A DNA stretch of 64,000 nt from Mycobacterium barrassiae (GTDB lineage Bacteria > Actinomycetota > Actinomycetes > Mycobacteriales > Mycobacteriaceae), in the NCBI RefSeq assembly GCF_025822765.1, contig NZ_JACKUK010000044.1:115915-179914 (forward strand), given 5' to 3'. The position numbers were made by a program, and so were the translations under genes. Within the stretch, counting starts at the first letter, position 1, and each line of letters starts with the position of its first letter. Positions 1 to 11,343 of the stretch are shown piece by piece. The notes below the pieces were generated by a model. It was not told where the DNA came from and searched no databases. It saw nothing but the letters and a program-made list of their open reading frames with translations.

Positions 1-1151
1 AGCTCGGGATCCTGCGTACTGATCCCCGCCGGGTCGGTGCCGTCCTGGAAGTCGTCGAAGAACCCGGCTGCGCTGCCGAGCTTCTCGTATTCGGCCGCGT
101 ACCGCGGGTGGTTGTCGCCAAGGGCGATCAGCGCGGCCGTGCCAATGGCGACCGCGTCGGCTCCCAACGCCAGGGCCTTGGCCACGTCGGCGCCCGTCCG
201 GATGCCGCCCGACACGATCAACTGCACTCCTGCTCTTCCCGTCGTTCCGCTCGCCCCGGTGCGATGTACTCCGAGCTCCTGCAGCGCCTGCACCGCCTGC
301 GGTACCGCCGCGAGTGTCGGTATGCCGACGTGCTCGATGAACACCTCCTGGGTCGCCGCCGTGCCGCCCTGCATGCCGTCGACCACCACCACGTCGGCGC
401 CCGCGTGCACCGCGAGCTTGACGTCGTAGTACGTGCGGGTGGCGCCGACCTTGACGTAGATCGGCTTCTCCCAGTCGGTGATCTCCCGCAGCTCGTTGAT
501 CTTGATGGTCAGGTCGTCGGGACCGGTCCAGTCGGGATGCCGGCACGCCGACCGCTGGTCGATGCCCTCGGGCAGGGTGCGCATGTCCGCGACGCGTGGC
601 GAGATCTTCTGCCCCAACAGCATGCCGCCGCCGCCGGGCTTGGCACCCTGGCCGAGAACGACCTCGATCGCGTCGGCCTTGCGAAGATCGTCGGGATTCA
701 TCCCGTACCGCGACGGGAGATATTGGTAGACCAGGTATTTGCTCTGACCCCGCTCCTCAGGGGTCATCCCGCCGTCACCCGTCGTCGTGGACGTGCCGAC
801 CTCGCTGGCGCCGCGACCGAGCGCCTCCTTCGCCGGGCCGGACAGCGCCCCGAAGGACATGCCCGCGATCGTCACCGGGATATCAAGGTGCAGTGGATGT
901 TTGGCGTAGCGATCACCGAGCACCACGTCGGTGTCACACCGTTCGCGGTACCCCTCCAGCGGATACCGCGACATCGACGCCCCGAGGAACAACAGGTCGT
1001 CGAAGTGGGGCAGTGACCGCTTGGCGCCCCAGCCGCGGATATCGTAGATGCCGGTGTCGGCGGCGCGGTGGATGGCCGCAATCGTCGACCTGTCGAACGT
1101 GGCTGATTCGCGCAGGCCCAGGCGGGCGCGATCGTCTGCGGTGTAGCTCAT
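1..1151 (-). CDS. FMN-binding glutamate synthase family protein (partial, runs off the left edge)
   Basis: I translated this from the minus strand: it starts with ATG (Met-Ser-Tyr-Thr) at 1151 and stays open to base 1, giving 383 codons with no stop. Visible glutamate-synthase features are GMSFGALSGPAKEALG in the FMN/active-site region, GQGAKPGGGGML, KVGATRTYYDVKLAVHAGAD and the phosphate-binding SGGIRTGADVAKALALGADA. The 3' end, where a 3Fe-4S cysteine cluster is expected, lies outside the window. It is the synthase-domain subunit of a split glutamate synthase (GlxD / MgsC type) and starts on the last base of the GXGXG gene upstream. It would use ammonia released by the amidotransferase subunit to aminate 2-oxoglutarate, or methylamine-type chemistry in N-methylglutamate synthases. 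Confidence 0.9.
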   Translation of the reverse strand, partial: MSYTADDRARLGLRESATFDRSTIAAIHRAADTGIYDIRGWGAKRSLPHFDDLLFLGASMSRYPLEGYRERCDTDVVLGDRYAKHPLHLDIPVTIAGMSFGALSGPAKEALGRGASEVGTSTTTGDGGMTPEERGQSKYLVYQYLPSRYGMNPDDLRKADAIEVVLGQGAKPGGGGMLLGQKISPRVADMRTLPEGIDQRSACRHPDWTGPDDLTIKINELREITDWEKPIYVKVGATRTYYDVKLAVHAGADVVVVDGMQGGTAATQEVFIEHVGIPTLAAVPQAVQALQELGVHRTGASGTTGRAGVQLIVSGGIRTGADVAKALALGADAVAIGTAALIALGDNHPRYAAEYEKLGSAAGFFDDFQDGTDPAGISTQDPE

Positions 1152-1840
1152 CAGTACGCCGCCGCGTTGTCGACGTGGAAGTGGTAGAGCGAACGGGCCG
1201 AACCATAGCGGGTGTAGTCGTTGGTGTCGTCGTCGAAACCCGCTGCCGTCAGGAGAGACTCGAGTTCGGCGTGGTGCTCTGGGCGCATCTCCTTGGGAAC
1301 ACAGTCGGCACCCAGCGATGCGACGTCGCCGCGGACGTAGAGGCGGGCCTCGTAGATCGAGTCACCGAGCGCCTCGCCGGCGTCGCCACGCACGACGAGT
1401 CGGCCCGCCTGCGCCATGAAGGCACTCATGTGCCCGACGTCACCGCCCACCACGATGTCGACTCCCTTCATCGAAATGCCGCACCGTGCAGCGGCTCTGC
1501 CCTCGATCACCAGCAGTCCGCCGTGCGCTGTGGCGCCTGCGGACTGGGATGCGCTGCCCTTGACCCAGACGGTCCCGCTCATCATGTTCTCCGCGACGCC
1601 GGTGCCCGCATTGCCGTCGATCGTGACGTGGGCCTGCTGGTTCATCCCGGCGGCGTAGTAGCCGACGTGGCCGTCGATGCGCACCCGGATCGGCGCATTG
1701 AGTCCGACGGCGACGTTGTGTGCGCCGTCGGGATGCGCGATGACGAAGTCGCCCGAGAGGCCGGGTGCATGCAGTGCGGCGTTCACCTCGCGCAGCGGAG
1801 TGGTCGCCAGGTCGAACGCGGTCGCTGTCACCGTCGCCAC
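1151..1840 (-). CDS. Glutamate synthase alpha-subunit GXGXG domain protein
   Basis: A 229-aa protein read from a GTG at 1840 (Val-Ala-Thr-Val-Thr). That start overlaps the end of the amidotransferase gene by 13 bases and its stop overlaps the start of the synthase gene, so the three are translationally coupled. The sequence is a right-handed beta-helix type repeat rich in glycine (VRIDGHVGYYAAGMNQ, VTIDGNAGTGVAENM, VVVGGDVGHMSAFM), the hallmark of the GltB C-terminal GXGXG domain. In full-length glutamate synthases this domain is structural and links the amidotransferase and synthase domains. Here it is a free-standing subunit (GlxC / MgsB type). I chose the GTG because the longer open frame upstream is only the antisense frame of the neighbouring gene. 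Confidence 0.88.
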   Translation of the reverse strand: MATVTATAFDLATTPLREVNAALHAPGLSGDFVIAHPDGAHNVAVGLNAPIRVRIDGHVGYYAAGMNQQAHVTIDGNAGTGVAENMMSGTVWVKGSASQSAGATAHGGLLVIEGRAAARCGISMKGVDIVVGGDVGHMSAFMAQAGRLVVRGDAGEALGDSIYEARLYVRGDVASLGADCVPKEMRPEHHAELESLLTAAGFDDDTNDYTRYGSARSLYHFHVDNAAAY

Positions 1841-2706
1841 GCGTAGATCACCTCCGGTTCGGGCTCCCAGATCCTGGCCGTCTCCACACCGGGAAGCCCT
1901 GCCAGGGCGCGGTATTCGCTGCCCATCGCCACCCAGTCGTCGGTTTCGGCGATGACCGCGGGCTTGCATGCGATGGCGTCGCGGACCACGGCGAACGAAT
2001 CCCGGTTCGACACCAGCAGCGTGTAGAAGCCGTCGAACACCGCGCACAGCTCCTTGAGTGCGGACTCGACGTCCCGACCGTCGGCAAGCTGCTTGGCGAT
2101 GAAGCGGGCGCCGACCTCGGTGTCGTTCTCGCTGTCGAATGTCACTCCCGCCGCGCGCAATTCGCGGCGAATGGTGGCGTGGTTGGCGAAGGACCCGTTG
2201 TGCACCATGCACTGCTCGGGCCCGACGGCATACGGGTGGCAACCCGCGGGCGTCACCGCCGACTCCGTCGCCATCCTGGTGTGACCGACGCCCTGCCAGC
2301 CCTGTGCCTTCGCCAGTCCCCACCGTTCGGTGAGCAGTCGCGGATGGCCGACCCCCTTGAGGACGGCGAGGTCGGCGCCGAAACCCGCGACGAGTGCGTC
2401 CGGATAGGCGACTCGGGCGGCGGCCAGGATCTCCTCCGAAGGAGCCTGCGCGGTAAGGAGATACGTGGCGTCGAGCTGGGTGACCGAGACGCCGAGCGTC
2501 GCGGCCACCTCGTCCGGAGTCGCGTCGACCTCGAGCAGCGAAACGCAACCGTGTCCCGGCGGCGACCACGTCGGATCACCGTAGATCGCGACACCGGACG
2601 AGTCGCTGCCGCGATCGCCCATCTCGCACAACATGCCGGTCACCAGCTCCCCGAGCTGCGGGTGCAGGTCGGGGTTGCGCAGGTGCAGGCCCACAATGCC
2701 GCACAT
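1828..2706 (-). CDS. Class II glutamine amidotransferase (glutamate synthase amidotransferase subunit)
   Basis: A 292-aa protein beginning MCGIVGLHL. Cys2, exposed after Met removal, is the Ntn-hydrolase nucleophile of class II amidotransferases. Further family marks are GVGHTRMATESAVTPAGCHPY and MVHNGSFANHATIRREL (substrate-binding Arg and the oxyanion Asn/Gly), followed by NDTEVGARFIAKQL. It hydrolyses glutamine and passes ammonia to the synthase subunit. It is the first of three coupled genes that together equal the large subunit of glutamate synthase, lying directly downstream (15 bases) of a type III glutamine synthetase. GlxB and MgsA are the nearest named families. Confidence 0.9.
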   Translation of the reverse strand: MCGIVGLHLRNPDLHPQLGELVTGMLCEMGDRGSDSSGVAIYGDPTWSPPGHGCVSLLEVDATPDEVAATLGVSVTQLDATYLLTAQAPSEEILAAARVAYPDALVAGFGADLAVLKGVGHPRLLTERWGLAKAQGWQGVGHTRMATESAVTPAGCHPYAVGPEQCMVHNGSFANHATIRRELRAAGVTFDSENDTEVGARFIAKQLADGRDVESALKELCAVFDGFYTLLVSNRDSFAVVRDAIACKPAVIAETDDWVAMGSEYRALAGLPGVETARIWEPEPEVIYAWRR

Positions 2707-2721
2707 CGCGAATCCTCTCGT

Positions 2722-4035
2722 CTAGAAGGCGGTCAGGTAGTGGTCGATTTCCCACGGCGTGACGGCGCTGTGGTAGGCGAAGAACTCGTCGCGCTTGATG
2801 CTCGCGAAGTAGCTGGCCACGCCCTCACCCGCGGCGTCGAGCACCCCGATGACGACGGGGTCGGCCTCGAGCTCGTCGACGGCGTGCAGCAGCGTCGGCG
2901 GTAGCGCTGAACGGCCCAGGGAGCCAACATCTCCGGGATCGCTGCTTCGCTTGATGCCGTCGATGCCGGCACCGAGTGCCGCAGCGATCGCCAGGTACGG
3001 GTTCGCCGACCCGTCGCCACCGCGCAGTTCGACGCGCTGATCGTCGGGCACCCGGATGTAGTGGGTGCGGTCGTTGCCGCCGTAGCTCGGGGTGTTGGGC
3101 GACCACGAGGCGCCCGACGCCGTGCCGGTCGCGCGGGTCCGCTTGTAGGAGTTGACCGTTGGCGCGACGACGGCCTGCAACGCGCAGGCGTGATCGAGGA
3201 TGCCGCCGATGAACGCGTACGCGGTCTCTGACAGTCCCAGGCCGCGCTCGTCGGGCACATCCGCTCCGGCGGGAAACACCGGCGACCCGCCGCTCGTCAG
3301 CGAAAGATGAAGGTGCAGACCGCTTCCCGTGCGGTCGGCGAACGGCTTGGGCATGAAGGTGGCGATCATGCCGCGCTCGGCGGCGATCATCGACAGCAGA
3401 TAGCGCAGCGTGACGACTCGGTCGGCGGTGGTCAGCGCGTCGGCGAACTGGAAGTTCTGCTCGAACTGGCCGTTGCCGTCCTCGTGGTCGTTGGCGTAGT
3501 TGGACCAGCCGAGCCGGTTCATCGCCGTCGAGACCGCGGTGAGGTGGTCGTACATCCGGGTGACGCCGCGGGCGTCGTAGCACGGCTGCGCGGCGGTGTC
3601 GGCCGCATCTGCGGTGGACAGTGTGCCGTCGGCACCGCGATGCAGCAGGAAGTACTCGACCTCCGCGCCGACCCATGGTTCGAAACCGGCATCGGATGCC
3701 TGCTCGATGATCGCCTTGAGGATGACCCGGGGTGCGTAGGGCCACGGTTCGCCGTTGACGTGTGGGTCGCAGTGCACGATCGCCAGTCCCTCCTTGAGGA
3801 ACGGGATCGGCGTGAAGGAGCCGGGGTCCGGGATGGCCATCAGGTCGGGGTCCTTGGGCTCCTGGCCCATGGCGCCGACGGCGTACCCCGCGAACCCGAC
3901 GCCCTCGGTGGCGAGCAGGTCGACGGCCTCGACCGGCACCAGCTTGGCGCACGGCTTGCCGCGCAGGTCGATGAACAGCGCGAGGATGAACTTCGTCCCG
4001 GACTCTTCGGCCAGAGCTGCGAGATCGTTGGACAT
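2722..4035 (-). CDS. glnT: Type III glutamine synthetase-like ligase (GlnT / GmaS family)
   Basis: A 437-aa protein starting MSNDLAALAEESGTK. An in-frame Met lies 11 codons upstream, but this ATG gives the family-like N-terminus. Glutamine synthetase signatures are present: WVGAEVEYFLL (metal-binding Glu), DHEDGNGQFEQNF, PKPFADRTGSGLHLHLS (ATP/metal His), NSYKR, and RVELRGGDGSANPYLAIAA near the C-terminus. Length and pattern fit the GlnT subfamily, which includes gamma-glutamylmethylamide synthetases, rather than GlnA. It sits between the ammonium transporter and the split glutamate synthase on the same strand, so its role is ammonium (or methylamine) assimilation with glutamate as co-substrate. 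The sequence alone does not settle which amine is preferred. Confidence 0.88.
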   Translation of the reverse strand: MSNDLAALAEESGTKFILALFIDLRGKPCAKLVPVEAVDLLATEGVGFAGYAVGAMGQEPKDPDLMAIPDPGSFTPIPFLKEGLAIVHCDPHVNGEPWPYAPRVILKAIIEQASDAGFEPWVGAEVEYFLLHRGADGTLSTADAADTAAQPCYDARGVTRMYDHLTAVSTAMNRLGWSNYANDHEDGNGQFEQNFQFADALTTADRVVTLRYLLSMIAAERGMIATFMPKPFADRTGSGLHLHLSLTSGGSPVFPAGADVPDERGLGLSETAYAFIGGILDHACALQAVVAPTVNSYKRTRATGTASGASWSPNTPSYGGNDRTHYIRVPDDQRVELRGGDGSANPYLAIAAALGAGIDGIKRSSDPGDVGSLGRSALPPTLLHAVDELEADPVVIGVLDAAGEGVASYFASIKRDEFFAYHSAVTPWEIDHYLTAF

Positions 4036-4122
4036 TGTGCGGAAACCTTGTCTCTTATCAGGAAACACGATACAGGTGGGCCGGCCGGCGCGGTCAGGTA
4101 GACCGCGCCGGTCGGCTACGGG

Positions 4123-5379
4123 TCAGGCAGGCTGCAGTTCGTACGACGATTCGCGATGGAACTTGGCGTCGATGCCCTCTTCTTCTTCCTCGGGCGAGAT
4201 GCGAATGCCCACCGTCTTCTTCATGACGAAGGCGATCGCGAACGCGATGGCGAACGAGTACACCATGACCGCGCCCGCGGCCACCGCCTGCTTCCACAGC
4301 TGGTCGACGCCGCCGCCGTAGAACAGACCGTTGACACCGTTCGGCATGCCCTCGCTGGCGAAGAAGCCGATCAACAGCGTGCCGATCAGGCCGCCCACCA
4401 GGTGGACGCCGACGACGTCAAGCGAGTCGTCGTAGCCGAAGCGCTCTTTGAGGCCGACGGCGTACACGCAGACCGCACCGGCGATGCCACCGACGAAGAT
4501 CGCCCCGATCGGGGTGACCGCGCCGCAGGCCGGGGTGATCGCGACCAGGCCGGTGATTGCACCCGACGCTGCGCCGACACCCGTGACGTGGCCGTCCTTG
4601 ATCTTCTCGACGGCGATCCAGGCCAAAACCGCTGCGCAGGTGGCGACGAACGTCGTGACCATGACCATGGCCGCCGAATCGCCGGCCGACAGGGCCGAGC
4701 CACCGTTGAAGGCGTACCAACCGGCCCACAGCAGACCCGCGCCCAGCAGTGTCAACGGCACGTTGTGCGGCTTGCGCTTACCGAACATCGCGGACTCGCC
4801 GAGCACGATCGCGACGGCCAGCGCCGCAGCGCCTGCGTTGATGTGCACCGCGGTGCCACCGGCGAAGTCGACGGCGCCCAGCTTGTTGGCGATCCAGCCG
4901 CCGACCGAGTTCTCGGTCACCACGCCGTCGAACGAGAACACCCAGTGCGCGACGGGGAAGTAGACCAGCACCGCCCACAGCGTGGCGAACCCCATCCAGG
5001 CGCCGAACTTCATCCGGTCGGCCACCGCACCCGAGATGAGCGCGACAGTGATGCCCGCGAACAGCGCTTGGAACACTGCGAAAAGGCTGATCGGCAATCC
5101 GAGGACGGTGGTCTGCGCTTCGAGTAGGTCGGTCAGGCCCGCGAACTCGGTCGGATTACCGACGAACCCGCCGTACGAGGTGCCGAACACCATCGAGAAC
5201 CCGAAGAGCACCCACAGCAGGCCCACGATCGCGACCGCGCCGAAGGTCATCATCATCATGTTGGTCGAGCTCTTCACGGACACCATGCCGCCGTAGAACA
5301 ACGCGAGCCCGGGAATCATCAGCGTGAGGCCGATGATGCAACACAGCATGAATGCCGTGGTGCCTGTGTCTACGTCCAT
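4123..5379 (-). CDS. amt: Ammonium transporter
   Basis: A 418-aa membrane protein starting MDVDTGTTAFML. The start is supported by an AGGAGA ribosome site a few bases upstream; 19 extra codons upstream are rejected. About eleven hydrophobic segments are visible. Amt/Rh signatures are DFAGGTAVHINAG (first pore His and the conserved Asp-Phe-x-Gly-Gly) and DVVGVHLVGGLIGTLL (second pore His). The last 30 residues form a charged cytoplasmic tail (SPEEEEEGIDAKFH), where PII proteins usually dock. No glnB/glnD follows here. Instead the gene leads into the type III glutamine synthetase and split glutamate synthase, suggesting one uptake-and-assimilation unit. Confidence 0.93.
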   Translation of the reverse strand: MDVDTGTTAFMLCCIIGLTLMIPGLALFYGGMVSVKSSTNMMMMTFGAVAIVGLLWVLFGFSMVFGTSYGGFVGNPTEFAGLTDLLEAQTTVLGLPISLFAVFQALFAGITVALISGAVADRMKFGAWMGFATLWAVLVYFPVAHWVFSFDGVVTENSVGGWIANKLGAVDFAGGTAVHINAGAAALAVAIVLGESAMFGKRKPHNVPLTLLGAGLLWAGWYAFNGGSALSAGDSAAMVMVTTFVATCAAVLAWIAVEKIKDGHVTGVGAASGAITGLVAITPACGAVTPIGAIFVGGIAGAVCVYAVGLKERFGYDDSLDVVGVHLVGGLIGTLLIGFFASEGMPNGVNGLFYGGGVDQLWKQAVAAGAVMVYSFAIAFAIAFVMKKTVGIRISPEEEEEGIDAKFHRESSYELQPA

Positions 5380-5509
5380 GTACGTCTCCTGGAGTGAGGC
5401 GGCCCGCCAGACGGGCCGTTCACTGTCAGTAACCAATGTTTCTGTTACGTAGACTCACGTGCGATGTTGCCTGCAGGTTAAAAACTGACGGGTCGCTAGA
5501 GTTTCTGCG

Positions 5510-5965
5510 ATGAGACTTGATCGACGGTGGTGGGTCGCCATCGGCGTCGTGGTCGTCGTCGCCATCGCGGTCGTGGCGTCCAATACGTTCTTCAACCGGA
5601 CGCCCGAGGAGTGCAAGCCCGTCCAGGCCTTCCTCGAATTCAACAAGTCGCAGGGTGACTTGATCGACTCGAAGGCCAGCGACAGCGACCCGGCCGTGCC
5701 GACCGTCGCCGAGGACGCCGTCTACCAACAGTGGGCCGATGGCCTGGCGCAGCGCGCCCAGGAGATCAGTGACCTCGACCTGGCGGCCACGGCGATCCAG
5801 GTCGCCCACTCGGCCTCACAGTTCGTCGCGATGCTGCCGCGGATGCGGGTCGAAGCCGAACACCACAAACAGGGCACGCCCGCACCGCCGGTCTACTTCG
5901 AGATGACGATGCTCAACAAGCGCATCACCGACGGGCTCACCGAGCTGGCTGACGCCTGCGACTGA
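5510..5965 (+). CDS. Membrane-anchored hypothetical protein
   Basis: A 151-aa protein with an N-terminal basic stretch (MRLDRRWW) followed by one hydrophobic segment at about residues 8-24, then a helical, mostly polar domain with two conserved-looking cysteines (CKPV near residue 36 and the penultimate Cys). It is probably anchored by the single segment with the rest outside the membrane. It is transcribed divergently from the ammonium transporter and lies 126 bases upstream of aspartokinase. I do not recognise a named family; it looks like a mycobacterial conserved hypothetical. Confidence 0.75.
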   Translation: MRLDRRWWVAIGVVVVVAIAVVASNTFFNRTPEECKPVQAFLEFNKSQGDLIDSKASDSDPAVPTVAEDAVYQQWADGLAQRAQEISDLDLAATAIQVAHSASQFVAMLPRMRVEAEHHKQGTPAPPVYFEMTMLNKRITDGLTELADACD

Positions 5966-6091
5966 CGGTCGCGGACGCCCGAGATTCGCCGGGACGACCG
6001 GCGGAGTAAATGGGATGCACCAAGCCCTTATCCTTGATGGGACTGTGCTGGACCGATAGGCGCGGTCCCGACCATTTGAAAGGCATCAACA

Positions 6092-8391
<2,300 letters not shown>

Positions 8392-8396
8392 CGCCC

Positions 8397-9515
8397 TTGC
8401 GCCGGTCAGCAGGTCTCCTCTCGGTTGTTCTCTGCTGCAGTCTGGTCACGGCGACAGTCGCCAACGCCGACCCGCCGGTGCCCGCGCCTGACCCGATCCT
8501 GCATCCCCTCGCCCCTGGCCAGGTTGTGCGGATCGCTCCCACAGCCGGAACAGGCACCCCTACAAGGGATTACGGCATCGGTGCGACGGACCTCTGCGAG
8601 TTCATGGAGTTCCCGAGTGGCATCCTGCAGGTCTGCGGCGACAGCTTCGCCGGCCAGGCCGTCGGCTTCGGCGGCTGGCACTCACCCATCGCGTTGCATG
8701 TCGAGACGGATTCGATCGACGACCCGAGCGGGGTGCGGTACGACGGCGTCACGGGAACAGACCGGCCACTGCTGGCGGACCCCACCGAGCCCGGTACGTC
8801 GCAGTTGCCTGCCGGCGTCGTGCAGATCAACCGTGAGAACTACCTGATGGTCACCACGGTCCGCGACCTCAATCCATTGACTTCTCGATTGGTGAAAGCC
8901 GATCCGGCGCGGGGCAATTGGCCGACGCTACCGGGTTCCGAGCGCGATGCCTCCTACGCGGACTCGCGGCAGTCGCAGATCAGCGGATATTACGACCCCA
9001 TCCCCAGGTCGGATTCCAAGACCGGCTGGGTGTACATCGTCGCCAACAACTTCGACCGCACCGGACCGATGGTGCTGTACCGCGCCCGGCCCGAGACCTT
9101 CACCGACCGCTCCAGTTGGCAGGGCTGGTCGCAGGAACTGGGCTGGGGGCATGCGCCGACGCCGTTGTGGCCGGACATGACCGGCGAGATGAGCATCCGA
9201 CAGATCGACGGTAAGACCGTGCTGTCGTACTTCAACGCCACCACCGGAAACATGGAAGTACGTGTGGCCCACGATCCGACGGGTCTGGGGACCGCACCGG
9301 TGACCACCGTCGTCGTCGCCACGGAATGGCCGGACCCCGTGGAAGACCTTGGGCCACCGGAGCACAACCGGCTGGCGCAGCCCTATGGCGGATACATCTC
9401 GCCCGGCTCCACACTCGACGAGCTACGGGTTTTCATCAGCCAGTGGAACACCGCTCCCCGCGGCGGGGCGCCGTACCGCGTCATCCAATTCGCGGTGAAC
9501 CCGTTCAAGCCCTAG
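8397..9515 (+). CDS. Secreted DUF4185-type protein
   Basis: A 372-aa protein with a TTG start five bases after asd. The N-terminus is a clear Sec signal peptide (MRRSAGLLSVVLCCSLVTAT) with a likely cleavage after VANA. The mature part has repeated short motifs of a beta-propeller-like fold (SGYYDPIPRSDSKTGWVYIV, GPMVLYRARPETFTD, YGGYISPGSTLDELRVFISQ). It matches the DUF4185 proteins that follow asd in mycobacteria (Rv3707c position). The fold suggests glycan or surface binding, but no function is established. The 3' end overlaps the convergent GAF-ANTAR gene by four bases. Confidence 0.8.
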   Translation: MRRSAGLLSVVLCCSLVTATVANADPPVPAPDPILHPLAPGQVVRIAPTAGTGTPTRDYGIGATDLCEFMEFPSGILQVCGDSFAGQAVGFGGWHSPIALHVETDSIDDPSGVRYDGVTGTDRPLLADPTEPGTSQLPAGVVQINRENYLMVTTVRDLNPLTSRLVKADPARGNWPTLPGSERDASYADSRQSQISGYYDPIPRSDSKTGWVYIVANNFDRTGPMVLYRARPETFTDRSSWQGWSQELGWGHAPTPLWPDMTGEMSIRQIDGKTVLSYFNATTGNMEVRVAHDPTGLGTAPVTTVVVATEWPDPVEDLGPPEHNRLAQPYGGYISPGSTLDELRVFISQWNTAPRGGAPYRVIQFAVNPFKP

Positions 9516-10210
9516 TCGGCACCCACGCCGCGTTCGTGTTCTTCGACCAGCCAGCGGGCCACATCGGCGAGCTTCATGTTGACGTCCTGTGAGGCGCGGG
9601 TCAGCATGGCGAACGCCTGCACACCCGTGAGGTTATTGCGCTGCATCAGCAGCCCTTTGGCCTGACCAATGATGTCGCGACTGGCCAGGCCGGCCTGGAA
9701 CTGGTGCTCGGCGGCCGCACCCGCCATTGCGACCGCGGCGTGCTGAGCCAGGATCAAGCCGATATCCAATGAATCCTCGGTGAACCCGCCGGTTTCGGCG
9801 CCGTACAGGTTGAGGGCGCCAAGATTGTTGCGACGCACGAACAGTTGAAACGACAACAGGCTGCGGACACCCAATTGCAATGCCGCAGTGGCGAACTGAG
9901 GCCAGCGGGTGTCGGTGCTCATGTCGGTGATGTGCACTGTGGTTTGCTCTTTGAGCGCCGAGAGCGAAGGCCCGTCGCCCAGCTCCGTTTGCAGGTCGTC
10001 GAGTTTTGCCACAACTGGATCGGTCGGTACCTCGGGCACTACCCGGTTGCCTTCGATGAGCGAGATGCCGGCCCACTGGGCCCCGGGCACGATCTTTGCG
10101 GCCGCGTCGACGATCGCGCGCAAGGTGTCGGTGGTATCCCGCTGGCCCTGCATTTCCACCGCGAGATCGCCCAGCGTCTGGGCGAGTCGGTGACCGGCTT
10201 CTTCCGGCAT
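9512..10210 (-). CDS. GAF and ANTAR domain regulator
   Basis: A 232-aa cytoplasmic protein. Residues about 20-165 form a GAF domain (TTDTLRAIVDAAAKIVPGAQ, LLSFQLFVRRNNLGALNLYG). Residues about 175-228 form an ANTAR RNA-binding domain (RDIIGQAKGLLMQRNNLTGV, FAMLTRASQDVNMKLADVA). ANTAR proteins bind paired hexaloop hairpins in nascent RNA and prevent termination; the GAF part would sense a ligand. No paired ANTAR hairpin target was found near the gene by eye. It is monocistronic between convergent and tandem neighbours. Confidence 0.88.
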   Translation of the reverse strand: MPEEAGHRLAQTLGDLAVEMQGQRDTTDTLRAIVDAAAKIVPGAQWAGISLIEGNRVVPEVPTDPVVAKLDDLQTELGDGPSLSALKEQTTVHITDMSTDTRWPQFATAALQLGVRSLLSFQLFVRRNNLGALNLYGAETGGFTEDSLDIGLILAQHAAVAMAGAAAEHQFQAGLASRDIIGQAKGLLMQRNNLTGVQAFAMLTRASQDVNMKLADVARWLVEEHERGVGAD

Positions 10211-10251
10211 GAGTTCAGGTATACCCCGAACCGGGGTCGTCTAGTCAAACC

Positions 10252-11343
10252 TCACTGCGCAGGTCTGCGTCGTTCCTGCTGGTAGGAGACCATGAACTCG
10301 GTGAGGACTGTGACCATTGCAGGGATCGCATCGCGTGCGATGACCTCGTAGCCGTGTGTGCTCAACGTGGGCAGACACAGCAGACCGGCCTTCGGCGAGA
10401 GGCCGGAAGCTTTCGCATGAGAGGCGTCCGACTCGAACGCCCCCAGTACTGCCGGCTGCGGTGCGAGGCCACGCTCGGCGGCGATCTGCATCAGCCGGTC
10501 CGCGACGTTCTTGTCGTACACGCACTCGGCGTCGCTGTAGGCGATGATCGGGCCACCGGTGACACTCGTGCCGTACTCCGCCTCGGTCGGACCGACCTCC
10601 AGCGCCAGCGTCAAGTCGCCGGGCAGCGAACTGCTGGCATAAGAGCCGCCGACACCGCCGATCTCCTCGCCGGTGGTGAAAACGACGTACACATCGGCGT
10701 TCGGTCGCCGGCCACCGGCGCGCAGCTCTCGTACCGTCTGCAGCAATGCGGTTGCGGGCGCGCGATCGTCCATGAAGTACGAACCGAGGTACTCGCCGAC
10801 CTCCACCAGTGTGCGCCTGCTGCTTTCGATGCACACCCGGGTCCCGGGCCGCACGCCCGCCTCCGACAGCTCGTCGGTGGTGCGGCCGGTGAAGACGTAG
10901 ACGTGGGACCAGTCCAATGCCTTATCGCCCTGATCGGGTTTGGTCTCCCAGATCCGTTGGCTTTCCTTCGTAGTGTGTTCCGAGCCCAAAGACAGGACAC
11001 CACAAAGGGTTTGACGATCGCCGAGGATCGCGACGGGGCCGAGACCGAAGTTGGCGGGGTACATGGTGCCCAGTTGGCTCATGTGCAGCGTGCCATCGGG
11101 CTCCACGCGTTTGACGAGCATCGAAAGTTCGTCCATGTGCGCCATGACCCTCAGTGCTGAGGCACCCCCACTGCCGCGGACGAGGCCGACCACGTTGCCG
11201 GCCTCGTCGATCCACGACTCATCGACGGTGGAGGCCAGTTCGCGCAAGCACACCTCGCGTACCGCGTCCTCCTGGCCGGATGGCCCGTACGCCCACAGGA
11301 GCTCTTGCAACAGGTCGCGGTCCAGCTCGGTTTGACCGGTCAC
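10252..11343 (-). CDS. M42-family metallopeptidase (aminopeptidase)
   Basis: A 363-aa protein with the di-metal M42 pattern in order: RVMAHMDELSMLVKR (first His/Asp pair), SYFMDDRAPATALLQT (bridging Asp), VFTTGEEIGGVGGSYA (catalytic Glu-Glu), LALEVGP (metal Glu/Asp position), and LPTLSTHGYEVI (last His). M42 enzymes are TET-type cytosolic aminopeptidases that trim peptides. Start ATG at 11343 abuts the stop of the upstream small gene (same base), so the two genes are probably co-transcribed. Confidence 0.88.
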   Translation of the reverse strand: MTGQTELDRDLLQELLWAYGPSGQEDAVREVCLRELASTVDESWIDEAGNVVGLVRGSGGASALRVMAHMDELSMLVKRVEPDGTLHMSQLGTMYPANFGLGPVAILGDRQTLCGVLSLGSEHTTKESQRIWETKPDQGDKALDWSHVYVFTGRTTDELSEAGVRPGTRVCIESSRRTLVEVGEYLGSYFMDDRAPATALLQTVRELRAGGRRPNADVYVVFTTGEEIGGVGGSYASSSLPGDLTLALEVGPTEAEYGTSVTGGPIIAYSDAECVYDKNVADRLMQIAAERGLAPQPAVLGAFESDASHAKASGLSPKAGLLCLPTLSTHGYEVIARDAIPAMVTVLTEFMVSYQQERRRPAQ

